A stretch of 64,000 nt of DNA from Microvirga guangxiensis (GCF_900102135.1 NZ_FMVJ01000011.1:1-64000); one strand, 5' to 3'. Positions 1 through 9,171 are shown, counted from the first letter of the stretch. Notes: generated by a model not told the origin, from the letters alone. Program-made: numbers and translations.

Positions 1-66
1 AAACTCCTCAGCGCCGATGGTACTGTGTCTCAAGACCCGGGAGAGTAGGTCATTGCCGGGCCTGCC
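1..66 (+). rRNA. rrf: 5S ribosomal RNA, 3' part
   Basis: The first bases match the 3' half of an alphaproteobacterial 5S rRNA: the conserved GATGGTACTG region, the CAAGACCCGGGAGAGTAGGTC segment and a closing GGGCCT arm. The gene is cut by the left edge, so 16S and 23S are expected just outside the window. The exact 3' end is uncertain by a few bases. The tRNA-fMet that follows 120 bp downstream is the usual distal tRNA of alphaproteobacterial rrn operons. Confidence 0.85.
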
Positions 67-188
67 AAGGACAAACGCCTCTTTACATCTTTTGACAACC
101 ACACCGCGGTGTCTTGTGAAAACAAGCGCCGCGGTTTGTGTTTGTCTTCCCTCTTGCCGGTGTGGCCTGCCACACCGGCCCTGAGTGA

Positions 189-265
<77 letters not shown>

Positions 266-273
266 AACACAAC

Positions 274-303
274 AGCCCTCGCCTGGTAACCCCAGCGAGG
301 GCT
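274..303 (+). terminator. Hairpin terminator after rrn/tRNA-fMet
   Basis: Nine-base perfect arms AGCCCTCGC (274-282) and GCGAGGGCT (295-303) with a 12-base loop lie 8 bp after the tRNA CCA, followed by a weak TCGTCGT tract. This is the likely end of the rRNA transcription unit. Confidence 0.65.
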
Positions 304-342
304 TCGTCGTATCCGGACCCTGTGAGAAGGCAGAAGAAACCC

Positions 343-462
343 TCATTCCTCCCGAAACGCCCGCACCGCGTGATCGACCACCGGCTTGGTGAGATAGGAC
401 AAAACCGTCCGAGACCCCGTCCGGATCAACCCCTCAACTGGCATCCCTGGGACAAGCCGCAG
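343..462 (-). pseudogene. C-terminal remnant of an HlyD-type secretion adaptor
   Basis: Reading the minus strand from about 462 to a TGA at 345-343 gives about 38 codons that match the C-terminus of type I secretion membrane-fusion proteins: an LVPGMPVE segment, then RTGSRTVLSYLTKP and a tail ending in RAFREE. HlyD proteins typically end this way (VPGMPVEVFI...T.ER..LSYL.KPL.D...AFRER). Upstream of residue L the match stops abruptly and no start or body of the gene is present, so this is a decayed fragment and not a small gene. It lies beside tRNA-fMet, a common integration site, which suggests past insertion or deletion here. The family assignment is from memory of the motif. Confidence 0.6.
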
Positions 463-590
463 CGCAATCGCATGCGGCAGGCAATTGGTATTGCAGCTGC
501 TAGAACCAAGATATCAGCCGCGTGCCTTGGCAGAAATGCTGCAGAGTTCTAAAACCGTCATTCCTACTAGCAATCACAAGGGCCAGCGGC

Positions 591-1229
591 ATGACTACTG
601 ACGGAAATGTTCTCCGTGACTATCTGCGATTGGCGCCTGTCATTCCAGTCGTGACCATTGATGATGCGCGGAACAGCATTGATCTGGCGCAGGCACTGGT
701 GCGTGCGGGGCTGCCCGTGATCGAGGTCACACTCAGGACCCCAGCTGCTCTTGATGCGATTAGTGCGATTGCGAAGGCTGTGCCCGAAGCCGTGGTCGCT
801 GCCGGGACAGTGCTGACGCGCAGCCAAATTCAGGAGGTGAACGACGCGGGAGCAAAGTTTATTGTCACGCCCGGAACATCTCTGAAACTCGCGGAAGCCC
901 TAAGTGAGTCTGCCATCCCCGTTATGCCTGGCTGCGCTACGGTTTCCGAGGCAATGACCCTCGCTGAGCTGGGCTTCAAGTACTTGAAGTTTTTTCCAGC
1001 GGCCGTTTCCGGCGGCCCGGCATGGCTGAAATCCGTCTATGGGCCTCTGCCTGATCTGCGCTTCTGTCCGACAGGTGGGATCGATCGAGCAAGTGCAGCT
1101 TCTTACCTGTCGCTTCCCAATGTGGTCTGCGTCGGCGGCACCTGGGTGACTCCCTCTGATGCGATCAGGGATGGCGACTTCGCCAGGATCGAGAGGCTCG
1201 CAAAGGATGCAGCTTCCTTGCGGAGCTAA
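591..1229 (+). CDS. eda: KDPG/KHG-type aldolase (2-dehydro-3-deoxy-phosphogluconate aldolase)
   Basis: A 212-aa class I aldolase of the Entner-Doudoroff family, expected to cleave KDPG (or 4-hydroxy-2-oxoglutarate) to pyruvate and an aldehyde in the cytoplasm. Glu45 (in VIEVTLRT) and Lys133 (in KYLKFFPAA), the base and Schiff-base lysine of E. coli Eda, fall at the same numbers here. The PGCATVSEA phosphate/substrate loop and the PTGGI motif are also present, and the length is normal for the family. The ATG at 591 is chosen because it gives this canonical numbering; an in-frame ATG at 522 would add 23 unrelated residues. The gene stands alone, but a sugar-acid dehydratase module lies 1.8 kb downstream, so a non-phosphorylated keto-acid substrate is possible. 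Confidence 0.9.
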   Translation: MTTDGNVLRDYLRLAPVIPVVTIDDARNSIDLAQALVRAGLPVIEVTLRTPAALDAISAIAKAVPEAVVAAGTVLTRSQIQEVNDAGAKFIVTPGTSLKLAEALSESAIPVMPGCATVSEAMTLAELGFKYLKFFPAAVSGGPAWLKSVYGPLPDLRFCPTGGIDRASAASYLSLPNVVCVGGTWVTPSDAIRDGDFARIERLAKDAASLRS

Positions 1230-1295
1230 ACCTGAACCATTCTGCGGCCCCTCCGTTGTGTTCTTGCTTTGGCGTTGAATGGGCAGGAGGTTCGC

Positions 1296-2135
1296 ATGGT
1301 CGACTACAAGAAATTGCTGGATGCTTTCGTCGGTACTCTCGGTCGCGCCGATGGGCAGCAGGGCCGACAAAGTTCCCCTGATGCCTTGGACGCGAGAGCG
1401 CAACAGGGCGGCTTGGGGCAGCAACTCGAGAAAAGTGTTACGCAGCTTGCCGGTCAGTCTCCCGAGCAGCTTCTGCAGAAGGCGAAGGATCTGGCCACCC
1501 AGCACCCCGGTGTGGCTCAGGCCGCCCTCGTCGGCCTTGCAGGCCTTCTGTTCGGTCGGCGCAAGAAGGGAAAGCTCACGGGAAATCTTGTCAAGCTCGG
1601 GGGCTTGGCGTTGATCGGTGGTTTGGCATATCGCGCTTATCAGAAGCAGCAAGTCGGTGGAGTTGCCGCGGCCCAGAATGCAGGACAGGGCGCAGCCGAG
1701 TTGAGCGCGTCAGATGGCGGCGCTATCGAGCAAGCTGTGCTCAGCCTCCCGGAAGCCTCGCGCTTCCATCCCGTTTCACAGACCGAGGATGATGCGTTGC
1801 TCTTCTTGCGCACGATGGTGGCTGCGGCCGCGTCGGACGGCAGGATCGACGAGGCCGAGCGTTCGCGTATTGTCAAAGGCCTCACTGAAGCCGGAATCGA
1901 CCCCCAGGCAAGCGGATGGCTCGAGCGGGAAATGGCTTCGCCCGCCGACGTCGAGGAGCTGGCCGCCAATGTGAACGATCCTGAGAAGGCGGCTCAGGTT
2001 TACGCCGCGGCGCGCATCGCAATCGATCCTGATACGATTCAGGAGCGGGAATTCCTGAATCAGTTAGCTGAGGCGCTCGATCTCGATCAAGCAACGCGGA
2101 CACAGATCGACGAAACGGCAGGCGGCTTGCTCTGA
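1296..2135 (+). CDS. DUF533 (TerB-like) inner-membrane protein
   Basis: A 279-aa protein with the layout of the DUF533/YebE family: a Q/G-rich N-terminal third, a short hydrophobic segment around residues 80-115 broken by a basic GRRKKGK stretch, then a C-terminal TerB-like alpha-helical domain (from about residue 165, containing AAAASDGRIDEAER and the NDPEKAAQVYAAARIAID signature). The function of the family is unknown; TerB domains are found in tellurite/stress proteins. A strong GGGCAGGAGG ribosome-binding site precedes the ATG at 1296, which is why the upstream ATG in the same frame is not used. It appears monocistronic. Confidence 0.8.
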   Translation: MVDYKKLLDAFVGTLGRADGQQGRQSSPDALDARAQQGGLGQQLEKSVTQLAGQSPEQLLQKAKDLATQHPGVAQAALVGLAGLLFGRRKKGKLTGNLVKLGGLALIGGLAYRAYQKQQVGGVAAAQNAGQGAAELSASDGGAIEQAVLSLPEASRFHPVSQTEDDALLFLRTMVAAAASDGRIDEAERSRIVKGLTEAGIDPQASGWLEREMASPADVEELAANVNDPEKAAQVYAAARIAIDPDTIQEREFLNQLAEALDLDQATRTQIDETAGGLL

Positions 2136-2137
2136 GC

Positions 2138-2731
2138 TCAGAAGGGTCCGCGCCCGAGCGGTTTGATGCTCTGGTACTGCACAAGCGTATGCCGACCGCC
2201 CCTTTCAGGATAGCGCTTGGCAAGTACGAAACCCAGAGCAGGGGAGTACAGGTCCGTATGCTCGGAGGTCGTCTTGCCTTCCGCATTCATGTACCGGTGG
2301 TGAACCGCGAGCACCTCATAGGAGCAGGACCCGATCCCGATCTCTTCCATGCCCATCACCGTAAGTTCGAGGGATACCAGCGCGCCTACCTTGCTCGGAG
2401 TAGCCGGTGCATAGGTTACTGCACGGCGGGCCTTCAACGTGAGTGGGAAGACGGTTCTGACATCCGAAACGGGAATGGAGATACTTTGCGTGGTGTCGTC
2501 AAAGCGACTGATCGGCAACAGGCCCTTGTAATAGATGACGTCCTGCTTCTTCCCGCTGGGATAGTGGTTCGTTACATGAATGAAGTGATCCGAAGCTGGA
2601 CGCACGTTTGCCTTTGTGCCTTGACGCTCCAGTATAAAACCTTGCTTGGCCGTTTGGGCATTCGGACATGGATCGGCAAGAGCCGATATCGGGATGCTGA
2701 GAGCGGATGCGAGAACGAAGGCTTTGAGCAT
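2138..2731 (-). CDS. Secreted protein of unknown function
   Basis: A 197-aa protein with a clear Sec signal peptide (hydrophobic residues 3-17, cleavage expected after ISALA, residue 19). The mature part has two or three cysteines (CPNA near the mature N-terminus, GSCSYE in the C-terminal third) and a beta-rich sequence with SDHFIHVTNHYPSG and YEVLAVHHRYMNAEG segments. No family is recognised. A frame of similar length on the opposite strand (2189-2806) lacks a signal peptide or sensible start and is taken as the shadow. It is convergent with the DUF533 gene, whose stop lies 2 bp away. Confidence 0.65.
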   Translation of the reverse strand: MLKAFVLASALSIPISALADPCPNAQTAKQGFILERQGTKANVRPASDHFIHVTNHYPSGKKQDVIYYKGLLPISRFDDTTQSISIPVSDVRTVFPLTLKARRAVTYAPATPSKVGALVSLELTVMGMEEIGIGSCSYEVLAVHHRYMNAEGKTTSEHTDLYSPALGFVLAKRYPERGGRHTLVQYQSIKPLGRGPF

Positions 2732-2976
2732 GATCGGCCAACTGGATTCTTGAACGTTGCAGCGACGATAGCCCGATCTCTTGTCTATAACAATGTTTCA
2801 ATTTAATTTGTATGATTTATGCGAAAGTCGGCTTGCTTCCATGGCGATTTGGCATTCGATTACTTTCGAAAGATTCCACGAAGAGCGCATCCATCTCGCA
2901 AGGTCGGTTGGACGCGCCTTCTGACCTGCACCACATAAGGCGTCAGAGCGCCTGAACATTCAAAAAGGATCCAAGC

Positions 2977-4785
2977 ATGGCTGACAGGCCCCACCGCCGC
3001 ACCCCCGATCAGCTTCGCTCCCGCCTTTGGTTCGACAACCCGGATAACCCCGGCATGACTGCGCTTTATCTCGAGCGCTATCTGAACTTCGGTCTGACCG
3101 GCAAGGAGCTGCAGGGTAAGAAGCCGATTATCGGCATTGCTCAGACAGGATCCGATCTCTCGCCATGCAACAGGCATCACCTTGAGCTGGCTAAGCGCGT
3201 GCGGGATGGCATCACGGCGGCAGGCGGCGTCGCCTTCGAGTTTCCGTGCCATCCGATTCAGGAAACAGGTAAGCGCCCGACGGCATGCCTTGACCGCAAC
3301 CTTGCCTACCTCTCCCTGGTGGAAGTTCTCTATGGCTATCCGCTCGACGGTGTCGTGCTGCTCACCGGCTGTGACAAGACCATGCCCGCTTGCCTAATGG
3401 CGGCGGCGACCGTGAACATTCCCGCGATCTCGTTGAATGTCGGCCCCATGCTCAACGGCTGGCACCATGGTGAGCGCACCGGTTCGGGCACTATCGTGTG
3501 GAAGGCGCGCGAGCGCCACGCGGCGGGCGATATCGACTATCAGCAGTTCATGGATATTGTCGGCTCCTCCGCTCCCTCCGTGGGCCATTGCAACACCATG
3601 GGTACGGCTTCCACCATGAATGCGCTGGCAGAAGCTCTCGGCATGTCACTGCCGGGATCCGCTGCCATTCCCGCGCCGTATCGCGAACGCGGACAGATGG
3701 CTTACGAGACGGGCAAGCGCATCGTGGACATGGTGTGGGAGGATTTGAAACCGTCCGACATCATGACGCGCGAGGCATTCGAGAATGTGATCGTTGCGAA
3801 CGCTGCCATAGGCGGCTCGACCAACGCGCCGATCCACATCAATGCCATTGCAAAGCATATTGGCGTTCCGCTCAGCAACGACGATTGGGAGCGCATCGGC
3901 TTCGAGATCCCCCTCCTCGTGAACGTGCAGCCGGCGGGTGAATATCTCGGCGAGGAATACTTCAGAGCAGGTGGCCTGCCTGCAGTGATTGCCGAGCTCA
4001 TCGGGGCCGGCAAGATTCACGAGGATGCAATTACCTGTACGGGTACGACCATCGGCGAGAACTGCAAGGGCAAGCATACCTGGGATCACGATGTCATCCG
4101 CTCCTATGACAATCCGCTGAAGGAGAAGGCGGGCTTCCTGAATCTCAAGGGATCCCTGTTCGATTCCGCGATCATGAAGACGAGCGTGATCAGTCAGGAA
4201 TTCCAGGAGCGGTATCTCAATAACCCGAACGACCCTAACGCATTCGAAGGGCGCGTCGTGGTGTTCGATGGACCGGAGGATTATCATCACCGCCTCGACG
4301 ATCCGTCGCTCAACATCGACGAGCATACGATCCTCATTATGCGTGGTGCAGGCCCCATAGGATATCCCGGCGCGGCGGAAGTGGTGAACATGCAGCCCCC
4401 AGGCGCGCTCATCAAGCGCGGCGTCCTCTCGCTGCCCTGCATCGGTGACGGGCGTCAGTCCGGCACGTCCGGCACACCGTCCATCCTCAACGCCTCGCCC
4501 GAGGCGGCGGCGGGCGGCGGCCTGGCGCTGCTCCAGACAGGCGACCGTGTTCGCATCGATCTCAACAAGCGCACAGCCGACATTCTCGTTTCGAGCGAAG
4601 AGCTGGAGAAACGCCGTGCCGATCTCGAAGCGCGTGGCGGCTATGCCTATCCGGCGAGCCAGACGCCGTGGCAGGAGATCCAGCGCTCGATGGTCGATCA
4701 GTTGTCCGAAGGCATGACGCTGAAGCCGGCGGTGAAATACCAGAAGGTCGCGCAGACCTACGGGGTGCCACGGGATAACCATTGA
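2977..4785 (+). CDS. IlvD/Edd-family sugar-acid dehydratase (L-arabinonate/D-xylonate type)
   Basis: A 602-aa Fe-S dehydratase expected to convert an aldonate such as L-arabinonate or D-xylonate to its 2-keto-3-deoxy acid. Three cluster cysteines are visible: Cys64 (SPCNRHH), Cys132 (TGCDKTMPA) and Cys205 ([11 protein letters not shown]). Their spacing matches the [2Fe-2S] ligands known for L-arabinonate dehydratase. The C-terminal active-site segment [15 protein letters not shown] is the sugar-acid subtype, unlike the branched-chain IlvD version. Length fits pentonate dehydratases. The start is just after a GGATCC-rich leader; an SDR gene follows 7 bp downstream, so the two form an operon. 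The exact substrate cannot be read from sequence. Confidence 0.85.
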   Translation: MADRPHRRTPDQLRSRLWFDNPDNPGMTALYLERYLNFGLTGKELQGKKPIIGIAQTGSDLSPCNRHHLELAKRVRDGITAAGGVAFEFPCHPIQETGKRPTACLDRNLAYLSLVEVLYGYPLDGVVLLTGCDKTMPACLMAAATVNIPAISLNVGPMLNGWHHGERTGSGTIVWKARERHAAGDIDYQQFMDIVGSSAPSVGHCNTMGTASTMNALAEALGMSLPGSAAIPAPYRERGQMAYETGKRIVDMVWEDLKPSDIMTREAFENVIVANAAIGGSTNAPIHINAIAKHIGVPLSNDDWERIGFEIPLLVNVQPAGEYLGEEYFRAGGLPAVIAELIGAGKIHEDAITCTGTTIGENCKGKHTWDHDVIRSYDNPLKEKAGFLNLKGSLFDSAIMKTSVISQEFQERYLNNPNDPNAFEGRVVVFDGPEDYHHRLDDPSLNIDEHTILIMRGAGPIGYPGAAEVVNMQPPGALIKRGVLSLPCIGDGRQSGTSGTPSILNASPEAAAGGGLALLQTGDRVRIDLNKRTADILVSSEELEKRRADLEARGGYAYPASQTPWQEIQRSMVDQLSEGMTLKPAVKYQKVAQTYGVPRDNH

Positions 4786-4792
4786 TGATGAC

Positions 4793-5539
4793 ATGACGGA
4801 TCGGCTGAGAGGCAAAACCGCCCTCGTCACGGCGGCAGGCCAGGGAATTGGACGTGCCATCGCGCAGGCATTTCTGCGCGAAGGAGCACAGGTTTGGGCT
4901 ACGGACATCGACGAGGCGAAACTTGAAGAACTTGAGGGGGCAACGCAGCGCAAGCTCGATGTCCGCTCAAGTGCTGCCATCGAAGCGCTGGTGAATGAGG
5001 CCGGAGCGTTCGACGTACTCGTGAACGCAGTCGGCTTCGTGCATCACGGCACCGTACTCGAATGCTCCGACGAGGACTGGGATCTCTCGTTCGATCTCAA
5101 CGTGAAATCCATGCACCGCACCATCAAGGCTGTTGTGCCGGGCATGCTCGATATCGGCGGCGGATCGATCATCAACATTTCGTCCGGCGCTTCCTCCGTG
5201 CGCGGTCTTCCGAACCGCTATGCTTACGGCGCGTCGAAAGCCGCGGTCATCGGCCTTACCAAGGCAGTGGCCATCGACTTCATCAAGCAGGGTATCCGTG
5301 CCAACGCCATCTGCCCAGGCACTGTGCAATCGCCATCGCTCGATGAGCGCATCGGTGCCTTGGCCGCAAGCTCCGGCCAAAGCGTCGAGGCGGTGCGGCA
5401 GGCCTTCATCGAGCGGCAACCCATGGGGCGGCTGGGAACGCCGGAGGAGGTGGCGACGCTAGCCGTCTACCTTGCCTCCGATGAGTCGAGCTACACGACA
5501 GGCCACATCCACATGGTGGACGGCGGCTTCGCGCTTTAA
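4793..5539 (+). CDS. SDR dehydrogenase, 2-keto-3-deoxy sugar acid type
   Basis: A 248-aa classical short-chain dehydrogenase. The NAD site is TAAGQGIG (residues 13-20), with Asp38 after the second strand favouring NAD over NADP. The active site is Ser130/131 with Tyr145-x3-Lys149 (YGASK), followed by the CPGTVQSPS loop. Overall sequence (GFVHHGTVLEC, ASSVRGLPNR, PSLDERI) closely resembles the DHRS6/BDH2 and 2-keto-3-deoxy-L-fuconate dehydrogenase branch. Together with the dehydratase 7 bp upstream it suggests oxidation of a 2-keto-3-deoxy acid at C4, as in the L-fuconate and alternative L-arabinose routes. Its stop codon overlaps that of the convergent hydroxyacid dehydrogenase. Confidence 0.85.
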   Translation: MTDRLRGKTALVTAAGQGIGRAIAQAFLREGAQVWATDIDEAKLEELEGATQRKLDVRSSAAIEALVNEAGAFDVLVNAVGFVHHGTVLECSDEDWDLSFDLNVKSMHRTIKAVVPGMLDIGGGSIINISSGASSVRGLPNRYAYGASKAAVIGLTKAVAIDFIKQGIRANAICPGTVQSPSLDERIGALAASSGQSVEAVRQAFIERQPMGRLGTPEEVATLAVYLASDESSYTTGHIHMVDGGFAL

Positions 5540-6501
5540 GCCTTCGTATAAGGCGTCTCCGCTACAGGCGTCAGCGGGCCCTTGCCGTTGAACCATGCAA
5601 TGAGGTTGTCGGCGACGAGCTGGCCCATGGCGTTGCGCGTATGAACAGAGCCAGAGGCGATGTGGGGCAGAAGCACCACATGCTCCATATCGATCAACTC
5701 CTGCGGAACGCGGGGCTCATCGTCATAAACGTCGAGGCCTGCGGTGAGGATGGTGCCGGATTTCAGCGCGTCGATCAGCGCCTGCTCGTCGACCACGCTG
5801 CCCCGCGCCACGTTGATGAGAACGCCGGTGGGGCCAAGGGCCTTCAGCACATCCGCATTGATGAGGTGCTTCGTGCCGGCGCCGCCCGGCGTGATGACGA
5901 TCAGCACGTCACATGCCTCGGCCATGCCGACGAGTGTCGGATGATAGGTGTACGCAACATCCTCCTGCCGCGTGCGTCCATGGTAGGAGATGCTTACGCC
6001 GAAGCCTTCGAGGCGTTTCGCGATGGCTTTGCCGATGCGCCCCAGACCGACGATGCCGATCTTGCGCTCGCGTAAGGTCGGCGAGAGAGGGAAGGGGGCT
6101 TTCAGCCACTTCCCTTCGCGCAGATAGCGGTCCGCCTGCGGGATCTTGCGCAAGGTGGACAGCAGAAGGCCGAGAGTGAGGTCCGCGACCTCATCGTTGA
6201 GCACATCGGGCGTGTTGGTGACGATCACCCCACGCTTGGCGGCCTCCGCCACATCCACATTGTCGTAGCCCACGCCGAAGCTCGAAACGATTTCGAGATT
6301 GGGCAGGGACTCGAACAGGCTTGCATCCATGCGGCCGAACAGGGTGCTGGTCGCGACACCGCGAATGCGTGGGCCGACCTCGCGCAGAAAGCTTTCCCGA
6401 TCCGGATGCTCCCAAAGCCGGTGCAGATTCGAGGCCTTCTCAAGAGCATCGACGACGACAGGCATCATCGGGGCGGTCATGAGGATGTCGGCTTTGCTCA
6501 T
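5536..6501 (-). CDS. D-isomer-specific 2-hydroxyacid dehydrogenase (glyoxylate/hydroxypyruvate reductase type)
   Basis: A 321-aa NAD(P)-dependent reductase. It has the N-terminal catalytic half-domain with FGVGYDNVD, a Rossmann domain with GLGRIGKAIA, a Ser/His-Gly-Arg-Thr pattern (YHGRTRQ) after the second strand that suggests NADP preference, and the catalytic Arg (NVARGSVVDE), Glu (DDEP) and His (LLPHIASGS). Such enzymes reduce glyoxylate, hydroxypyruvate or similar 2-keto acids. ATG at 6501 (MSKADIL) is preferred; the longer frame to 6522 would run to the stop of the gene upstream. Tail-to-tail with the SDR gene, overlapping by 4 bp, it could reduce the C2 product of the adjacent sugar-acid pathway, but that is inference. 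Confidence 0.85.
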   Translation of the reverse strand: MSKADILMTAPMMPVVVDALEKASNLHRLWEHPDRESFLREVGPRIRGVATSTLFGRMDASLFESLPNLEIVSSFGVGYDNVDVAEAAKRGVIVTNTPDVLNDEVADLTLGLLLSTLRKIPQADRYLREGKWLKAPFPLSPTLRERKIGIVGLGRIGKAIAKRLEGFGVSISYHGRTRQEDVAYTYHPTLVGMAEACDVLIVITPGGAGTKHLINADVLKALGPTGVLINVARGSVVDEQALIDALKSGTILTAGLDVYDDEPRVPQELIDMEHVVLLPHIASGSVHTRNAMGQLVADNLIAWFNGKGPLTPVAETPYTKA

Positions 6502-6521
6502 GGTGCTTTCTTCTCTCGTCA

Positions 6522-6827
6522 TCAGATAGGTGTGCAGCGCGATGCGGGGCCTCGGTGAAAAGCTGCATCCACTGCTTTGGCCTGTTGCTGCAGGGCTCTC
6601 TTCACATCCTGGGGCAGATCAAGCCAATGACAACCGCGCATCGCAGCCTCCAACCCGTAGAGGGCGTTGAGAGTGACGCGGCGGGGCTGCATGAACTTGA
6701 GACGGCGATAGGCCTCTACGGAGCCGATCGCCTCAAGATCCGAGATGGTGCGAATGCCAGCCTCCTCGAGCCAGCCCTGGGTGACAGGGCCTACTCCCGG
6801 CAGACTGCTGATCGGCTCGTCGCTCAT
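6522..6827 (-). CDS. TfoX C-terminal domain (helix-hairpin-helix) protein
   Basis: A 101-aa protein consisting of a stand-alone TfoX/Sxy C-terminal domain: the helix-hairpin-helix motif SSLPGVGPVTQGWLEEAGI at residues 7-25, then IRTISDLEAIG and VTLNALYGLEAAMRGCHW. Free-standing versions are common in alphaproteobacteria and have no established role; DNA or RNA binding is likely from the HhH fold. The N-terminal TfoX domain is absent. It lies 20 bp upstream of the hydroxyacid dehydrogenase on the same strand and may be co-transcribed with it. Confidence 0.8.
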   Translation of the reverse strand: MSDEPISSLPGVGPVTQGWLEEAGIRTISDLEAIGSVEAYRRLKFMQPRRVTLNALYGLEAAMRGCHWLDLPQDVKRALQQQAKAVDAAFHRGPASRCTPI

Positions 6828-6932
6828 TGGAAAGGGCTTGGCTCCTGCTGTCTCGTCAGGTCACGATAGAGCAAGTTCGAGCCGGATGCGATGGAGCGCG
6901 TGGTGTGAAGCCTAAAGAACTCTGGATGACAT

Positions 6933-7460
6933 TTAGGCGGTTGCCGCGAGCTCAGGCTCTTCGTTGCCCAGATCCTCCAGATCGTCCTCGGCCTCGAAGC
7001 CGGTCTGATCGGCGCCGGTGATTCCGGCGAGGTTCTTGGCGGCCTTGCGCAGCAGCTTGCGGAGGCGTTTGCGGTCCTTGTTGTCGAAGCCTGCGAGAAG
7101 CTCGGCTTCCACCTCGTCCCAGATGGCATCGATGGCGGCGGCCTTGCGCTTGCCTTCCTTGGTGAGCTTCACGCGAACGACGCGCGCGTCACCCGGCTCC
7201 GTGTGGCGCTCGACGAGCTTGAGGGAGGAAAGGCGCGACACTGTCTTGGAGGCTGTGGGCGGGCGCACGCGCAGAATGGCAGCAAGATCGCCCATGGTCA
7301 TGGGGCCGGAGCTGGCGAGGGCCTGGAGAACCTGCTCCTGCCCCGCGAAGAGGCCGAGCTCGGAGAGCTTGTCGCCTGTGCGGCTGCGGTGGAGGCGCGA
7401 TGCCTGGACGAGGGCCCAGCCGACGCTTTTGACGCCCGGATGAATGATGTCCTTGTCCAT
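6933..7460 (-). CDS. MarR-family transcriptional regulator
   Basis: A 175-aa winged-helix regulator. The MarR core spans about residues 12-145: an N-terminal dimer helix, the recognition region LAAILRVRPPTASKTVSRLSS around residues 58-79, and the wing ERHTEPGDARVVRVKLT. A C-terminal acidic tail of about 30 residues (EAEDDLEDLGNEEPE) is extra to the family. The GAGGA ribosome-binding site sits 9 bp before the ATG. Its target is unknown; the ABC import operon upstream on the same strand and the small genes around it are candidates. Confidence 0.88.
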   Translation of the reverse strand: MDKDIIHPGVKSVGWALVQASRLHRSRTGDKLSELGLFAGQEQVLQALASSGPMTMGDLAAILRVRPPTASKTVSRLSSLKLVERHTEPGDARVVRVKLTKEGKRKAAAIDAIWDEVEAELLAGFDNKDRKRLRKLLRKAAKNLAGITGADQTGFEAEDDLEDLGNEEPELAATA

Positions 7461-7553
7461 GCGAGATTCCTCTGGTGCTCGTCGTTATATCACCATGAGC
7501 AGGAACTCATGACGTTTCGATGACCGATCCGTCTTCCATCAACAGATCTCGCA

Positions 7554-8369
7554 TCATACCTCCCGGGGAAGCGCGCTTTCGTGCCAATGCCGCAGCAGAA
7601 AGCGGGTCAGGAGGCTCAAGAAAAGAAATAGTGCTACACCCGTCAGCGCCAAGAGAACGAGGGCCGCGAAAAGGCGGGGGATGTTGAGTCGGTACTGGCT
7701 TTCGATGATGCGATAGGCCAATCCCGACCCGGCTCCCGCGGAACCTGCCGCCATTTCGGCCACGACGGCGCCGATGAGAGAGAGCCCGCCTGCGATCCGC
7801 AACCCCGCGAGGAAAGCGGGCAGGGCTGCCGGGCGGCGCAGATGCCAGAAGGCCTTCAGGCGGGAGCGAAGGCGGGCCCTCCAATCCTGCCGCGCTGACG
7901 CGCCGTAGAGCTGGAACAGCTCCAGCAGGTTCCTGTCCACGGATTGCAGTCCCAGCATCGTGTTCGACAGGATCGGAAAGAAGGCGACGAGCCAAGCGCA
8001 GGCCAGCACCGCAACGTCCTGCGGCATGTAGATCAGCAGCAGGGGTGCAATCGCGATCACGGGCGTCACCTGCAGCACGACGGCGAAGGGATAGAGCGAA
8101 TACTCGACGATGCGCGAAAGGCTCAGCGCCATTGCCAGGGCAACGCCGCCGATCACGGCAAGGACGAGTGCGGCAAGCGTGGTCTCCAGTGTCGTCATGA
8201 GAGACGACGAAAGGAGAGGCCAATCGTCTTTCATCGTCGCTGCGATGAGGCTGGGCGCGGGAAGGATATAGGGAGGCACGGCGGCCATGCGCACGTAAAG
8301 CTCCCAGAACGCGATCGCTGCGACAAAAACCGTGAGCGGCAGAACGAGCTTCAGCGGATTGCGCGTCAT
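7554..8369 (-). CDS. ABC transporter permease, nitrate/taurine/ThiX-like
   Basis: A 271-aa inner-membrane permease with about six hydrophobic segments and a BPD_transp_1 EAA-like loop (residues about 140-190: LELFQLYGASARQDWRARL). The family imports small organic molecules such as taurine, aliphatic sulfonates or thiamine precursors. The ATG at 8369 overlaps the stop of the ATPase by 4 bp (ATGA), so translation is coupled; a longer frame to 8423 would run deep into the ATPase gene. It is the last gene of a binding protein-ATPase-permease operon. Confidence 0.88.
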   Translation of the reverse strand: MTRNPLKLVLPLTVFVAAIAFWELYVRMAAVPPYILPAPSLIAATMKDDWPLLSSSLMTTLETTLAALVLAVIGGVALAMALSLSRIVEYSLYPFAVVLQVTPVIAIAPLLLIYMPQDVAVLACAWLVAFFPILSNTMLGLQSVDRNLLELFQLYGASARQDWRARLRSRLKAFWHLRRPAALPAFLAGLRIAGGLSLIGAVVAEMAAGSAGAGSGLAYRIIESQYRLNIPRLFAALVLLALTGVALFLFLSLLTRFLLRHWHESALPREV

Positions 8370-9142
8370 GCCATGCCCCCATCCGCAAGATTGCGCGTGA
8401 GGATCTGCGATACCTGCCGGCATAGTTCCGCATAGGGCATGCTCGTCCGGAAATCGCTGCCGCGTTCCTGCACGGGAACTCCCGCAATCTCGGCGATGAC
8501 GCGGCCCGGGCGCGGCGTCAGAACCGCGATGCGGTTCGAGAGATAGGCGCTCTCGTAAACCGAATGCGTCACGAACACGACGGTGCAGTTCAGCTCGGAT
8601 TGCAACGTGAGCAAATCGTCGTTCAGCTTGAAGCGCGTGATTTCATCGAGCGCCGCGAAGGGCTCGTCCATCAGAAGAAGGCGCGGTTTCACGCTGAGCG
8701 CGCGAGCGATGGACACGCGCATCTTCATGCCGCCGGACAATTCGCGCGGATAGGCTTTGGCGAAATCCTTCAGCCCGACAAGCGCGAGGCTCTCCGCGAT
8801 GCGCTCTCTCGCCTCCCACCGCGAAACGCCGCGCAGGCGCAGGGGCAGCCACACGTTATCCGCCACATCGGCCCAGGGCATGAGGGTCGGTTCCTGAAAC
8901 ACGAAGCCGATTTCGCTGCGATGATCCGCTTCATTGCAGCCGGGCCAGGAAACGCTCCCCGATGTGGGTTCGGTCAGGCCTGCGATCAGCCGCAGCACCG
9001 TCGATTTCCCGCAGCCCGACGGACCGAGGAGGGAAATGAAATCGCCCTCGCGCACATGAAGATCGAAATGCCCAAGGGCCGCCACGCCGTTGGCAAAAAC
9101 CTTGCTCACATGATCGAGCGAAACGAGCGTGGATGCGGTCAT
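8366..9142 (-). CDS. ABC transporter ATP-binding protein, NitT/TauT type
   Basis: A 258-aa nucleotide-binding subunit. Walker A is GPSGCGKST (about residues 39-47), the Q-loop FVFQEPTLMPW, the signature LSGGMKMRVSIARAL, Walker B LLLMDEPFAALDE and the switch His in VFVTHSVYE. The NitT/TauT (SsuB-like) branch is indicated by the EPTLMPW and TRFKLNDDL segments. It lies 29 bp after the binding-protein gene and overlaps the permease start. Confidence 0.92.
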   Translation of the reverse strand: MTASTLVSLDHVSKVFANGVAALGHFDLHVREGDFISLLGPSGCGKSTVLRLIAGLTEPTSGSVSWPGCNEADHRSEIGFVFQEPTLMPWADVADNVWLPLRLRGVSRWEARERIAESLALVGLKDFAKAYPRELSGGMKMRVSIARALSVKPRLLLMDEPFAALDEITRFKLNDDLLTLQSELNCTVVFVTHSVYESAYLSNRIAVLTPRPGRVIAEIAGVPVQERGSDFRTSMPYAELCRQVSQILTRNLADGGMA

Positions 9143-9171
9143 ACGATGTTCGGTCTGGATGGGAGCGGGTC

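Noticed and set aside
2189-2806. 205-codon plus-strand frame opposite the secreted unknown protein
   Set aside because: No signal peptide, no family, and the minus-strand product has a clean signal peptide.
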